Assembly (NCBI GenBank): GCA_020634495.1
Contig: JACKBR010000015.1
Coordinates: 1 to 64,000 of the forward strand
Direction: 5' to 3'
From: Ardenticatenaceae bacterium
GTDB lineage: Bacteria > Chloroflexota > Anaerolineae > Promineifilales > Promineifilaceae
Length of the DNA: 64,000 nt
The notes beneath the pieces are model-generated. The model saw only the letters and a program-made list of their open reading frames with translations. It had not been told where the DNA came from and ran no database searches. Shown in pieces: positions 31,938-40,998 of this stretch. The stretch's first letter is position 1, and each line of letters starts with the position of its first letter. Made by a program: the position numbers and the translations under genes.

Positions 31938-32612
31938 CTATTCCAAAATCAACTCATAACGTCCTGACTGGAACGTGTCAACCAGAATGCTGTATTCACC
32001 GCTGGCTGGCAGCGAAAAAGAGGAAATGAGCGAATTTTTCTCTTCCCCACCATCGTCATCGCTGATTAGCAAGCCACCATCCGATCCTAACAAATGAATC
32101 CTGGGGTCGGTTGAGTCACCGCCAGCAGCATTCACCCGTATGGTTATCGTTTGTCCGGCTGTCCCGCTAAACGTCCAGTTATGTACTTCAAACAGATCTG
32201 CGAACTCATCGTTAACCCGGTCGCCCACTTGAATGGAACCCTTGGGAATCGCGTTTTCACTGCCCAACGGCAAGTCCGAACTAGAAAAAGTAAAGGTGCC
32301 ATCACCATCTTCAAACGTAAAATCGCCAGCCTCCACAGCCGAGAATAGTTTGGCCGTTTCCTGAACGCTGACAATCACCGGGAAAGCAATGCCTAAAATA
32401 AACACAATCGTCCAGACGATCATGATGTCTACAATTTTGAGCCGACCAGCATTGAACCAACCCCAAAAATAGCCATAGGGCGAAAAGAAAAAACCCAGCA
32501 AAGCATGGCCAAGTCCCTTTTCCCTGTTCATTAAAAAGAGGATGTACAAGGCAATACCCAGCGTAATCAAACTGAGCACAATGGTCACGATTAAAGTTAT
32601 TGTTTGGATCAT
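31938..32612 (-). CDS. Membrane protein with PPC-like beta domain
   Basis: 224 residues. Two membrane helices (residues about 2-24 and 57-80) separated by a conserved-looking segment MNREKGLGHALLGFFFSPYGYFWGWFNA, then an outside domain from SVQETAKLF. Its end (NWTFSGTAGQTITIRVNAAGGDSTDPRIHLLGSDG, LPASGEYSILVDTFQSGRYELILE) fits the bacterial pre-peptidase C-terminal (PPC) beta-sandwich. AAAGGGAAC precedes the ATG. Role unknown; PPC domains usually bind or assist folding of exported proteins. Confidence 0.65.
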   Translation of the reverse strand: MIQTITLIVTIVLSLITLGIALYILFLMNREKGLGHALLGFFFSPYGYFWGWFNAGRLKIVDIMIVWTIVFILGIAFPVIVSVQETAKLFSAVEAGDFTFEDGDGTFTFSSSDLPLGSENAIPKGSIQVGDRVNDEFADLFEVHNWTFSGTAGQTITIRVNAAGGDSTDPRIHLLGSDGGLLISDDDGGEEKNSLISSFSLPASGEYSILVDTFQSGRYELILE

Positions 32613-32875
32613 CAAAGTTCCCTTTATTATTGGCAAACTGCGAGACAAAAAAAATTACCCTGCAAGGTCTCATTATAAGCGGGCAAAACAAACATCACAA
32701 GACCACGAGCAACTTTTTGCTTTACGGCCGTTCGGGAAATTATGATCCGGCCAGGGGAATACGGAGACTAAACAAGAGGGAAATAATGCAAGAAGCGTGA
32801 CCCAAAGATTACGCTTCTCGCATCTAGAGATTCAGTTGATTGGTCAATATCTAAGGCTTAAACCCAATAGACCAT

Positions 32876-33430
32876 TTAATTGTCCCAATGGCCGCCGTGA
32901 CCCTGGCCGCCACCCTGGTTCTGGTTGCCCTGCCCGCCATGATTGCCCTGACGGCCGTGTTGGTTCCCCGTGCCATCGGCAGGAGCCAGACCGCAGGTGT
33001 CGCAAACGCCGTCGCCATCAGCATCCACAAAGTTACTGCCCATTGCGCCATTGCCGTTTTGGTTGCCCACGCCGCTGTTGGGTACGTTGCCGCAGGTGTC
33101 GCAAACGCCGTCGCCGTCTTCATCAATAAAGCTACCGCCCATTGCGCCGTTGCCGTATTGGTTGCCCACGCCGCTGTTGGGCACGCTGCCGCAGGTGTCG
33201 CAAACGCCGTCGCCGTCGTCATCAATAAAGTTTTGCCCAGTGGGTACAGTGGGTTGTTCTTGTTCTTGGGTTACGGCCGTTTCCAAATCCACATCTTCGG
33301 CAAACACAGACTCAACTGGTTCAACATCGTCCAGCGCATTCGTGGGAGCCGCCTTACTGGCCAACGCAATCGTCGTCACAATGCCTAACATGGCCACAAT
33401 CGCCAGTCCAACTATCATAGAACGTTTCAT
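32876..33430 (-). CDS. Secreted Asp/Cys tandem-repeat protein (Ca2+-binding-like)
   Basis: 184 residues. A signal peptide (about residues 1-25) precedes an acidic stretch and three repeats of 33 residues, each with a DxDGDGVCDTCG core, then a His/Gly/Gln-rich tail (GHGGHWDN). DxDxDG loops resemble EF-hand or thrombospondin type 3 calcium loops, and each also carries a CxxC pair, which could bind metal or form a disulfide. The gene is alone and faces the methyltransferase gene's 3' end. No function can be assigned. GGAGAACAAAA precedes the start. Confidence 0.72.
   Translation of the reverse strand: MKRSMIVGLAIVAMLGIVTTIALASKAAPTNALDDVEPVESVFAEDVDLETAVTQEQEQPTVPTGQNFIDDDGDGVCDTCGSVPNSGVGNQYGNGAMGGSFIDEDGDGVCDTCGNVPNSGVGNQNGNGAMGSNFVDADGDGVCDTCGLAPADGTGNQHGRQGNHGGQGNQNQGGGQGHGGHWDN
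32936..33232 (-). repeat. Three 99-bp tandem repeats within the secreted protein
   Basis: Each unit encodes 33 residues; the first two units are almost identical at DNA level and the third diverges after the CDTCG codons. All stay in frame. Confidence 0.85.
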
Positions 33431-33584
33431 TTTTGTTCTCCTATTCTTTCAGTGTAAGCCAACCTGGAAGGCTGGGATATTTTTTATTCATTACGTCCAT
33501 GATAGTTTGGGATTGTAAAGAAATTATGTAGCGGAGGGGGGTAAAGGATAGGAATAACCAATGAGTGGTATTGGTACAGCTAAT

Positions 33585-34343
33585 CTATTCATATTGGGAA
33601 TAATAAAGCTCTGCAACGTAGTTGAAAGTGATACGGCCGTTCTCATCCGCATTGGCTGCAAATAAATCACGCAATTCTGCCAGCATAGGCTCATGGCGTG
33701 GGTCGCCCGCCAGCGGTGCATAGGAGGTGGAAAGCAGTCGTCCGGTGATGCCCGGCAGGTCAAACTGCTGCGCGTTGGCAAAGGTGCGCACCTGAGCGCC
33801 CTCACCTAGATAGGCCAGCACCCCGCCCCGCAGCTCATTTTCCCGGCTGGGCTTGCCGTCAAAATAGCGCAGCGCCAGCTGTTCGTACCCCTGCATAAAT
33901 GGCGAAGCGTCAAAAGCCATCGTGTTCCAGACCAGAACGACAGCGCCGCCGGGCCGCAAAATACGCCGGAATTCCGGCAAAGACGATTCCCGATCAAACC
34001 AATGGGCCGCCTGCCCCGCCGTCACAAAATCGACCGAGCTGTCGGGTAAAGTAGTTGCTTCAGCGGTGCCGTTGACGCTGCTGAATTGGGGAAATTCAGC
34101 CAGGAAGGCCTCGCCTGCATCGCGCATTTCTTGGTTTGGCTCGATACCCAGCACGCGGTTGCCGTTTTGCAAAAACAGCCGGGCTAAAATGCCCGTGCCG
34201 GAACCCACGTCGGCGATGACGGCCGTTTCCCCCAAACCACATTCATCGCGCAGGCAAGTGAGTACGGCCGTTGGGTACGATGGGCGATACTTTACATAAT
34301 TTTCTACTCGGTTGGAAAAACGTTGGGTTGGGTGAAGGCTCAT
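33585..34343 (-). CDS. Class I SAM-dependent methyltransferase (UbiE/COQ5-like)
   Basis: 252 residues. Starts NRVENYVKYRPSYPTAVL, typical of this methyltransferase branch; motif I VIADVGSGTGILARLF, acidic residue after the second strand (LGIEPNQEM), DFVTAGQAAHWFD and LRPGGAVVLVWN motifs follow. Substrate is unknown. ATG 34343 is preferred over TTG 34361 as GGAG lies upstream of both but ATG is better. It is the divergent neighbour of the GNAT gene. Confidence 0.87.
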   Translation of the reverse strand: MSLHPTQRFSNRVENYVKYRPSYPTAVLTCLRDECGLGETAVIADVGSGTGILARLFLQNGNRVLGIEPNQEMRDAGEAFLAEFPQFSSVNGTAEATTLPDSSVDFVTAGQAAHWFDRESSLPEFRRILRPGGAVVLVWNTMAFDASPFMQGYEQLALRYFDGKPSRENELRGGVLAYLGEGAQVRTFANAQQFDLPGITGRLLSTSYAPLAGDPRHEPMLAELRDLFAANADENGRITFNYVAELYYSQYE

Positions 34344-34467
34344 TTTAATTAATCGCTCCAAAACAAGGCTAACAGTTTAACGCGAAACAGAAATCGATCC
34401 AAAGACCAATTTCACGACGTTGGTTTCTCAGTTAAGATTGCCTAAACCCCTACAAAGGAGCAGCAAA

Positions 34468-35037
34468 ATGATAGACCAGGTTCGCAGCGAGCATTTTCCA
34501 GCAAAATTAAGCGATGAGGTAGTGGCAACGGCCGTTTCTCGCCAACAATTTTACGACGTCACCCAGCAGCTTTACAGTCACATCTTCACCCCTTTGGGTG
34601 ATTTAGGTCTATACCAGGAACCAGCACCCCCGGACAGTTTGGGCCGTAAGCTGGCAAACCAAATTCATGCCGAATATTTCGTTTTTCACAATGGCGCTGG
34701 GGAACCAATTGGGTTTTCCTTGGGCAAAATTGTGAATGAGCAAACGTTTTTTATGGAGTGGAGCGGCATTCTGCCAAACTACCAGCGGCTTGGCCTCTAC
34801 ACCCAATTTTTGGAGGCGCTCATTCCCTACCTGAAAGCAATAGGCATTGAGCGCGTTACCAGCAACCACATGGGCAACAACCGCCCGGTGCTCATTGCCA
34901 AGCTGAAGGCAGGCTTTATCATCACGGGGGTGACGCTGGATGAGCGGCACGGCATGTTGGTTTGGCTGGCCCGTTTTTTGGAGCCAGCGCGGGAACGGGG
35001 CTTTGAACAGGCGTTTAGTCTGGGGAATTATGGCTAA
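34468..35037 (+). CDS. GNAT-fold acetyltransferase-like protein
   Basis: 189 residues. AEYFVFHNGAGEPIGFSLGKI, FFMEWSGILPNYQRLGLYTQFLEALIPYLKAIGIERVTSNHMGNNRPVLIAKLKAGF fits the GNAT core: the strand 4 region, a degenerate acyl-CoA loop (QRLGLY in place of QxxGxG/A), and the last strand-helix with N..VL..K..GF. AAGGAG precedes ATG 34468. The acceptor is unknown. A strong convergent terminator follows. Confidence 0.78.
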   Translation: MIDQVRSEHFPAKLSDEVVATAVSRQQFYDVTQQLYSHIFTPLGDLGLYQEPAPPDSLGRKLANQIHAEYFVFHNGAGEPIGFSLGKIVNEQTFFMEWSGILPNYQRLGLYTQFLEALIPYLKAIGIERVTSNHMGNNRPVLIAKLKAGFIITGVTLDERHGMLVWLARFLEPARERGFEQAFSLGNYG

Positions 35038-35040
35038 ACC

Positions 35041-35092
35041 TCCCCGGAAACTTTTAGATGGCTAAACGTCAGACAGTTTCCGGGGAAATGAA
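35041..35092. terminator. Convergent terminator, TCCCCGGAAACT stem
   Basis: TCCCCGGAAACT at 35041-35052 pairs with AGTTTCCGGGGA at 35075-35086; TTTT follows the left arm. It separates the convergent GNAT and methyltransferase genes. Confidence 0.75.
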
Positions 35093-35096
35093 ATGG

Positions 35097-35930
35097 TCAG
35101 GCAGAATTGGCGGACACAAAGATGCCAGAATGTTTGCTGATGTGGATGCCGCCTTCCGCTTCGATTTTGGCCGCCCACGATTTGCGTAGTTGGTCAACGG
35201 CCGTTTCCGGCACATCGATCTCCGGCCTGATCATGGAAAAGGCATAGGCCAACAGCGGCTCCACTTCGGTGATGTGCAGACTGTCGTCGTAAAGATGCTG
35301 GGTGATGTTGTTGAAGTAGGGTGCGAGGAGGTCACGGCCGTTTTCCAAACGAAACGCCAACAGGTCACCCTGACCCCGCATCCGTAGGGAGGCTACCGTT
35401 TGCCGGATCGATTCAGGCACCAGGTCTGCCAGCTCTTTCATGTGGTTATTGCCATTGGTGGCGGCGATGAAACGGCCGTTTCCCTTCAGCACCCGCTGCA
35501 CTTCAGCCAACGCCTGCGGCAAATCTGGCACGTGATACAGCATGTGGTTGGCCACCACCACATCAAACGTGTCATCGGCAAAATCCAGCGCCTGAATGTT
35601 TGCCTGCTGGCACTCAAAACGATGGCCGCTATCTGCCAGCGCTGCTTCCGCCTCGGCCACCATGCCCGGCGAGAGATCGGTAAGGGTGATGTGGCAGTTG
35701 GCCGGAATACGCGCCACATTTTCCCGCCACAGCCAGCCCGGCCCGCAGCCACATTCCAGCACGCGCATTCCCGGCTGCAATGCGAGAAAATCGAACACCC
35801 AGGGCTGCCACCGCTGAACGGCCGTACTAAACCGCCGGTGCAGTTCCGCCCGTGCATCCAAATTACTGCTGTCGCGGTACTGATTTTTCTGCAAAAAGTT
35901 TGAATCTTGAAAAAGCGCTGACCCACTCAT
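35097..35930 (-). CDS. Class I SAM-dependent methyltransferase
   Basis: 277 residues. Motif I MRVLECGCGPGWLWREN, motif post I HITLTDLSPGMV, QALDFADDTFDVVVANHMLYHV and QRVLKGNGRFIAATNG. The C-terminal 100 residues include a helical substrate region. GGAGGCGGC precedes ATG 35930. It resembles small-molecule methyltransferases; the substrate cannot be named. Confidence 0.87.
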   Translation of the reverse strand: MSGSALFQDSNFLQKNQYRDSSNLDARAELHRRFSTAVQRWQPWVFDFLALQPGMRVLECGCGPGWLWRENVARIPANCHITLTDLSPGMVAEAEAALADSGHRFECQQANIQALDFADDTFDVVVANHMLYHVPDLPQALAEVQRVLKGNGRFIAATNGNNHMKELADLVPESIRQTVASLRMRGQGDLLAFRLENGRDLLAPYFNNITQHLYDDSLHITEVEPLLAYAFSMIRPEIDVPETAVDQLRKSWAAKIEAEGGIHISKHSGIFVSANSA

Positions 35931-36049
35931 GCCGCCTCCAACCAGAAATTCGCCCGATTTCCAAGCTGCCACTTATCACTTTTCACTTCTCACTCCCCCA
36001 CCCTCTCCCTAATACACGCCAAACCAGCCACCCCCTCACATTCAGGCGT

Positions 36050-38887
36050 CTACCGGAAGCCACGGCGACCGCCGCCACCGCTGCGCCGCGAGCTGGAGCT
36101 GCGCGACCGGCTGGAGCTGGAACGGTGACTGCTGCGGCCAAAGCTGCTGCCAGAGCCACCGCGATACCCGCCTCGGCCACCGCCAGACGCCGGGCGCGGC
36201 GGTTTCATGGCCTGGGCTTTACGCATGATGTCGTTCATCATGCCATCCAATGATTGATTATCGTCCCAGTTCAGCTTGACGCTTTGGCCAGCTGCATTCA
36301 GCACAATGTCGGGTGAGCTGCCGTCTTTGCCGGGGCCAACGGCCGTATTCAACAAATCAGCCAGTTGGTTACTGCTCCGCTCCAGGCCGCCAGCCAGGCC
36401 ATCTGAAATGGTTTCCAGGGTGGGACGGCCGTTTCCGGTGGGCAACTGCGAGGCAGGTGTGGCTGCTGGTCTGGGCGGCCGTGGCTGCCAGGAACCGCGC
36501 CGCAGCCGTCGCCGCCAGCGGTCTTGCCAGCTGCGCCGCACAGGTGGCAGCGAGGCTGGCTCGCCACTTTGCAGCCAGCCGGGAATGTGGCCGCCCAGCT
36601 GTTGAATTTGGGCCAGCAGCCGGTCATCCACCCCCAAGGCCACCGCATAAGCAAAATAGCTGTCCAAAATCTCCTGGCCCTCAGCCAGATCGCCAAACTT
36701 TTGAATTTCTGCCAGGTACGCTTTGAACCCCAGCCACTTACTTTTTTCCGCTCTGGCCTGTTCGGTCAAGGAACGCGCCTTTTTAGAAACCGCTCTGGCA
36801 ATCAAAAACCAGAGGAACATGCCGCCAAACATAAACACCGGAATCTGCCGGTTCCAGCTCGAATTCATCCCGGTGGTAAGCACTAAAATCATCATCCCAA
36901 AAATGGCAAACATGCTGATGCCAATGATTTGTTGGCTGTATTTGGCGCGCCAGGCGCTACGGCCGTAAAAATGCGTCACCATCTCCTCGCCCATTGTTTT
37001 GACGAGCTGGGGCAGGTGGGCTGGCAAAGTTTGCAGCAAGGTGGGCAAGGGTACGGCCGTATCCGCAGGCAAATGGGGCAGCAGGGCGTTAAACAGTTGG
37101 GACAAAAAGCGAGAAATTTCAACCTGATCCCCGGCCGGAGTGACAATTTTGCTGCCAGCGGGGATAGACTCACGGCGAACGGCCGTTAGCGCCAGCGGAT
37201 CGCCCATTTGCAGCCGCAGCAGCCCCAAATCGGCCAAATGCAGCACCGAGGCCAAAAGGCCACGGGCGGTCAATTTGCCCTCCACCAGGAAGTTCACCAC
37301 GCCAGGCGGCAGGTCAGAGGGGGGTTCGGTGCGGTAATTGCCCAGGGCTTCACGCAAGCGGCGGCTGCCCCGCAAATACCAGTAGGCGATGGCTCCGAGA
37401 ACGGCCGTCATCCCCGCCAAGATTTTCCCCACCAGCCAGGCCAGATCAATCCGCGCCTGCTCCACCCGGTACGCTTCGCCCTCGGCGATCTCCGCCTCAA
37501 TTTTGCGCTGCCAGGCCGGGATGGCGGCGCTGGTGCTCTCTGGCGGCAGGGTCAGTTCAATTTGCCAGGGCGTGTTCGGGGCAATCGGGCCATCGTTGCT
37601 AAGCAAAATAGCCCCGTCTGCCGTGCGCGAAATGGTCCCGCCGCTAAACTGCACATCTTCCAAACCCAGGCCATTGGGCAGCTGCCAACGCACCTGCACG
37701 TTTTCCAGGGGCACATCATAGTTGGAAACGGCCGTCCAGTTGAGCAGTTGTGCCGCATCGGTGGGCCGTACCGCGCCCGCCACCTCGTAGGCCAGGGTAA
37801 ACTGGCTGCTTTCCCCGGCCACCAGCGGCGGCATAAACCAGTTGAGCAGCACCGCGCCCGCCGCCTCTTCGTTGATTGTCACCTCATCCAGCACGGGGCT
37901 GTAGCTGGCCCACCAGCTCAGCGGGGTCTCGTTTTCAATGGTGTAGCAATCGATACAATCTGCGCCTGGTTCAGCCTGGCTCAAGGCCAGGTCACCTTCG
38001 CGTACGTCCAAAATTTGAATGTCGTCGGCAAACAGCAGGCTAAATTCGCGGAAGCCGCTGTACAAAATACCCGCCTGCACGCTCACTTGCTGCGTTTCGA
38101 CCACGCTCAGCGTGCCGTCTGGCTGCATCACAATGTCCATCTCTATCTGGTCGATGCTGTATTCCAGGGCGGCGCTGTCTTCGGCGATTTGCCACGGTTG
38201 GGGAACGGCCGCAACCACATCCGGCGGAAAATCTAGCAGTACCTGAAATTGTGTCCCGTCGGCAATGTCTCCCACTGCCTGGTAAATCACGGTGGTGATG
38301 GTTTCATTTTCGACAATTTTCACATCATATTCTGGACCAAACGCATTGGCGCTGAGGGCAGCGCCAGGCACAGCGTTGGGCAACTGCACGGTCACCCGGC
38401 TTTGCGGCACAGCCAAACCGCTGCGGTCTGCCGGGATGGCCCGCCATTCCAGCCGGGTCGCCTCCGGATAAACCCACAAACCGCCCGCAACCGTGTATTC
38501 CAGCACAAAAACGAGCGTGTCGCCAGGGCTGGTGGGCGCATATTCCCAATCGACAAACAGAGTGTCGCCTTCTAGAGATTGGGTAAAGGTTTGCGCTGCG
38601 CCGCGTCCCAGCAGGTAGGGCGTTTGCTCTTCCAGCGAGGGGCCACCGGAAACGGTGACATTTTCAATGCTGCTGGTGTAAGCCAGGGGAATTTCGGCAA
38701 ACCCGGTGGTGAATTCGCCGCCAAATTTGAGCTGCTGAATTTCTTGGACGGTGAAACGGCCGTCTGCCTGCACGGTAATATTTACATCAAACCGCTCATA
38801 CTGGATGGCTGACTGGGCCGCTGCCCCGGGCACAACCGCCAGGCCAAACAACCCAATTAGCAAGAACATGAGGAAATATCGCTTCAT
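36050..38887 (-). CDS. DUF2207-family membrane protein
   Basis: 945 residues. Signal peptide (MKRYFLMFLLIGLFGLAVV, cleavage after AAAQ), then two DUF2207 extracellular domains (YERFDVNITVQADGRFTVQEIQ and a second, YSIDQIEMDIVMQPDGTLSVVETQQV), a membrane helix around residue 530, a cytoplasmic helical part, two more helices (QIIGISMFAIFGMMILVL and a following one), and a Gly/Ser/Arg-rich C-terminus (SSSSRSRSSSSRRSGG), the usual ending of this family. AAAGGGATC precedes the start. Function of DUF2207 is not settled. Confidence 0.85.
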   Translation of the reverse strand: MKRYFLMFLLIGLFGLAVVPGAAAQSAIQYERFDVNITVQADGRFTVQEIQQLKFGGEFTTGFAEIPLAYTSSIENVTVSGGPSLEEQTPYLLGRGAAQTFTQSLEGDTLFVDWEYAPTSPGDTLVFVLEYTVAGGLWVYPEATRLEWRAIPADRSGLAVPQSRVTVQLPNAVPGAALSANAFGPEYDVKIVENETITTVIYQAVGDIADGTQFQVLLDFPPDVVAAVPQPWQIAEDSAALEYSIDQIEMDIVMQPDGTLSVVETQQVSVQAGILYSGFREFSLLFADDIQILDVREGDLALSQAEPGADCIDCYTIENETPLSWWASYSPVLDEVTINEEAAGAVLLNWFMPPLVAGESSQFTLAYEVAGAVRPTDAAQLLNWTAVSNYDVPLENVQVRWQLPNGLGLEDVQFSGGTISRTADGAILLSNDGPIAPNTPWQIELTLPPESTSAAIPAWQRKIEAEIAEGEAYRVEQARIDLAWLVGKILAGMTAVLGAIAYWYLRGSRRLREALGNYRTEPPSDLPPGVVNFLVEGKLTARGLLASVLHLADLGLLRLQMGDPLALTAVRRESIPAGSKIVTPAGDQVEISRFLSQLFNALLPHLPADTAVPLPTLLQTLPAHLPQLVKTMGEEMVTHFYGRSAWRAKYSQQIIGISMFAIFGMMILVLTTGMNSSWNRQIPVFMFGGMFLWFLIARAVSKKARSLTEQARAEKSKWLGFKAYLAEIQKFGDLAEGQEILDSYFAYAVALGVDDRLLAQIQQLGGHIPGWLQSGEPASLPPVRRSWQDRWRRRLRRGSWQPRPPRPAATPASQLPTGNGRPTLETISDGLAGGLERSSNQLADLLNTAVGPGKDGSSPDIVLNAAGQSVKLNWDDNQSLDGMMNDIMRKAQAMKPPRPASGGGRGGYRGGSGSSFGRSSHRSSSSRSRSSSSRRSGGGGRRGFR

Positions 38888-39245
38888 ATCGATCCCTTTG
38901 AACCATTGCGCTGCCGAGATAGTTGTAGCATACCATGCCCGCGATCCCAAAACGATCCATTACCACAATGAGGGGAATCGCTTACTCGGTTTTTCTGCCT
39001 TGCACGCGGAGGCGTAAACGCCCCCGCTACCTATGAAAGGCCCGACGGGCCTGTTTTCAAGCCCGATTGGGCTTCCATAACTAGCCGGATGGCTTCAGCC
39101 TCCGGCGATTTTGGAAATATGCGATTACCAGAATCGCTCTGTCCCAGGAAACGTGGGCTGGGCATGGGGTGGGCGTCAAGCAGTACGGCCGTTGCCCTGC
39201 TAAGGTAAACTTTACAAAACGAATTTATCTATTTGGAGCGTACAC
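38888..39245. other. Gene-free stretch with three consecutive hairpins
   Basis: 358 bp between divergent genes. Contains AGGCCCGACGGGCCT (39039-39053), AAGCCCGATTGGGCTT (39060-39075) and GCCGGATGGCTTCAGCCTCCGGC (39085-39107), preceded by GGAGGCGTAAACGCCCCCGC. One ACGGCCGT lies near 39184. No gene or clear promoter is seen. Confidence 0.6.
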
Positions 39246-40418
39246 ATGCCACAAAATCGCCTGATTAAACCCTTACTTGTTTTGCTCACGCTGGCCTGGC
39301 TAAACGCCTGTACCGGAGAAACTTTTACCGACCCGACACCCATTCCCCCGCCGCCCACCACCAGCATCGGGGACGATACGGCCGTTATCGATCCCACACC
39401 GCTCCCCACTAATTTGCCCGATGAAACCGCGCTGGAACCGACGCCAACCCTGGTGCCCACCACGACGCCCACAGCCACCATAGCAGCAACGGCCGTTACC
39501 AATCCACCCGTTCAGGTCATCAGCAGCCAGCCGCTGCCCGCCACCAGCCGGGATCTGCTCTTCATAGCCGATGGCGCGTTTAAGCAATGGAACCACGCCA
39601 CGGGCCAAATCGAAACCATCGTTGCTGGCCCAGGCGCGGCCAGCCCGTCTGCAGAAAATCCCGATGTGCCAGCCAATGGCAGCATCACCGCTTTTTCAAT
39701 GAGTGCCGATGGCAAACGGGCGGTGGTGGCTCGCCTGCTCAGCACAGCCACAGCCCCAGACGTTGAGCATTCCCAGGTTGAGTTTAGCCATGAGCTGCTG
39801 TTTGTAGACATGATTAGCCGGGAAGTTTGGACGCTGGTGCCTCAGGTAGATAATTTGATACATTTCGATTTATCACCAAATGCGCAACAACTCGCGTTTG
39901 TGGCCTCCGGTTTAGATGGTATTCCCGACGCTACGACCAGCCAACTCGCTGCCAATAATTTATATATTCTGGCCACAGGTGGCGGTAATCCTAATAATTT
40001 GCGTCAGGTTTATGCTTGTCAGCTTGTCTGCCTAAGGCCAACATGGCACATCGAAAGCAATTTGGTGGCTTTTGCCGATGGGGATGGACTATGGCTTTAT
40101 AATATTGTTGCAAACGCACCAGAACAGCTCTTAGAAAACAAACTGCCTGTGCTTGAAGGGGCATCCGCTGATACGGGATTGTTTTATACACCAACTGCAT
40201 GGGCCGGAAACGGCCGTTACCTATTGTTAGAGCAAAGCACATTTAATAGCACCACTTATACCGTCCTAGATGTGCCAACCCGCACGGTATCAACCGAAGT
40301 TGAGGCACTCGTAGACGTTTACCCCCCGCCCACAGAAGTTATGTGGATGCCTGATAATCGACTGCCGGGTCGGGTTGGCGGGCAGCAGTTGATCGAACAG
40401 GTACCAACGGATGGTTGA
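39246..40418 (+). CDS. Lipoprotein with TolB-like repeats, ended by a probable nonsense codon
   Basis: 390 residues. Lipobox AWLNACTGE, a Thr/Pro-rich linker (PTPTLVPTTTPTATIAATAV), then a beta-propeller-like domain (LLFIADGAFKQWNHATGQIE, FSMSADGKRAVVARLL, FDLSPNAQQLAFVASGLDG, NLVAFADGDGLWLYNI) of the WD40/TolB type. A TGA at 40416-40418 ends it after PTDG, but the same frame stays open for another 51 codons (AEIWRFDREAGQLFWEE...), to TGA at 40572-40574. It therefore looks like a gene truncated by a point mutation or sequencing error. Confidence 0.7.
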   Translation: MPQNRLIKPLLVLLTLAWLNACTGETFTDPTPIPPPPTTSIGDDTAVIDPTPLPTNLPDETALEPTPTLVPTTTPTATIAATAVTNPPVQVISSQPLPATSRDLLFIADGAFKQWNHATGQIETIVAGPGAASPSAENPDVPANGSITAFSMSADGKRAVVARLLSTATAPDVEHSQVEFSHELLFVDMISREVWTLVPQVDNLIHFDLSPNAQQLAFVASGLDGIPDATTSQLAANNLYILATGGGNPNNLRQVYACQLVCLRPTWHIESNLVAFADGDGLWLYNIVANAPEQLLENKLPVLEGASADTGLFYTPTAWAGNGRYLLLEQSTFNSTTYTVLDVPTRTVSTEVEALVDVYPPPTEVMWMPDNRLPGRVGGQQLIEQVPTDG

Positions 40419-40574
40419 GCTGAGATATGGCGCTTTGATCGGGAAGCGGGCCAATTGTTCTGGGAGGAATCCACACCACTATCAGATCAGCCGATTGGGG
40501 CCAGTGGATTGGCGGCGACAGCATCCGGAAAGATTGGCCGTTTGCCTGCCCGCCTTCACAAACCTCCATTTTGA
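40419..40574 (+). pseudogene. In-frame continuation after the TGA
   Basis: The frame of the lipoprotein gene continues with AEIWRFDREAGQLFWEES and GASGLAATASGKIG, a propeller-blade-like stretch with normal composition, before a TGA at 40572. The last 15 codons look less coding-like. Confidence 0.5.
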
Positions 40575-40738
40575 TTATAATGAAGATGAAAAACCTGCGT
40601 TCCAAACCTGCGAATGGCCCTACGCTACGCAGCTCACCGTCGCTGCATCGCCACAGCCAGAACGAGTTGCCTGCTGGTAAAACCACCCCCCGTTCGTTCC
40701 TCGCAATGAGAAGATGTTTTGGACAAAGATGGTAATAA

Positions 40739-40882
40739 TCAGACGGCCGCATTATTACAGAACGATTCATCTTGAACATCTATTACGCGCCAACCAACGG
40801 CGATTTTTTGTATGAAGTAACGGCCGTTTTCGGCCAAAATCCGCACGCTTTTCAGTGGCAGCCAGAAATTATTGTGCCGTAG
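40739..40882 (+). pseudogene. Short C-terminal coding remnant
   Basis: A frame reading FILNIYYAPTNGDFLYEV then TAVFGQNPHAFQWQPEIIVP and TAG has protein-like composition and an ACGGCCGT site in the frame that encodes TAV. It has no start codon or N-terminal part, so it is the end of a decayed gene, possibly a copy of the neighbouring lipoprotein family. Confidence 0.35.
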
Positions 40883-40998
40883 ATCATTTGGTGCAGCCGC
40901 GATTTCTTATCGCGCATTTAATACGCAGGACTGACAGTCCTATGTGGAAAAAGGCTGGCAAAATCAAAATTTTTTCTGAGACTTCGTCTAATGTAGGT

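Noticed and set aside
32888..33518. Plus-strand frames over the Asp/Cys repeat gene
   Set aside because: Shadows created by the tandem repeats; the minus frame has the signal peptide and ribosome-binding site.
40416..40418. TGA read as selenocysteine
   Set aside because: No insertion hairpin behind it, no redox motif around it, and propeller proteins are not known selenoproteins.
40575..40738. Possible gene between the broken lipoprotein and the remnant
   Set aside because: Frames are short, Arg/Ser-rich and without a start context; I see only non-coding or repeat-like sequence.
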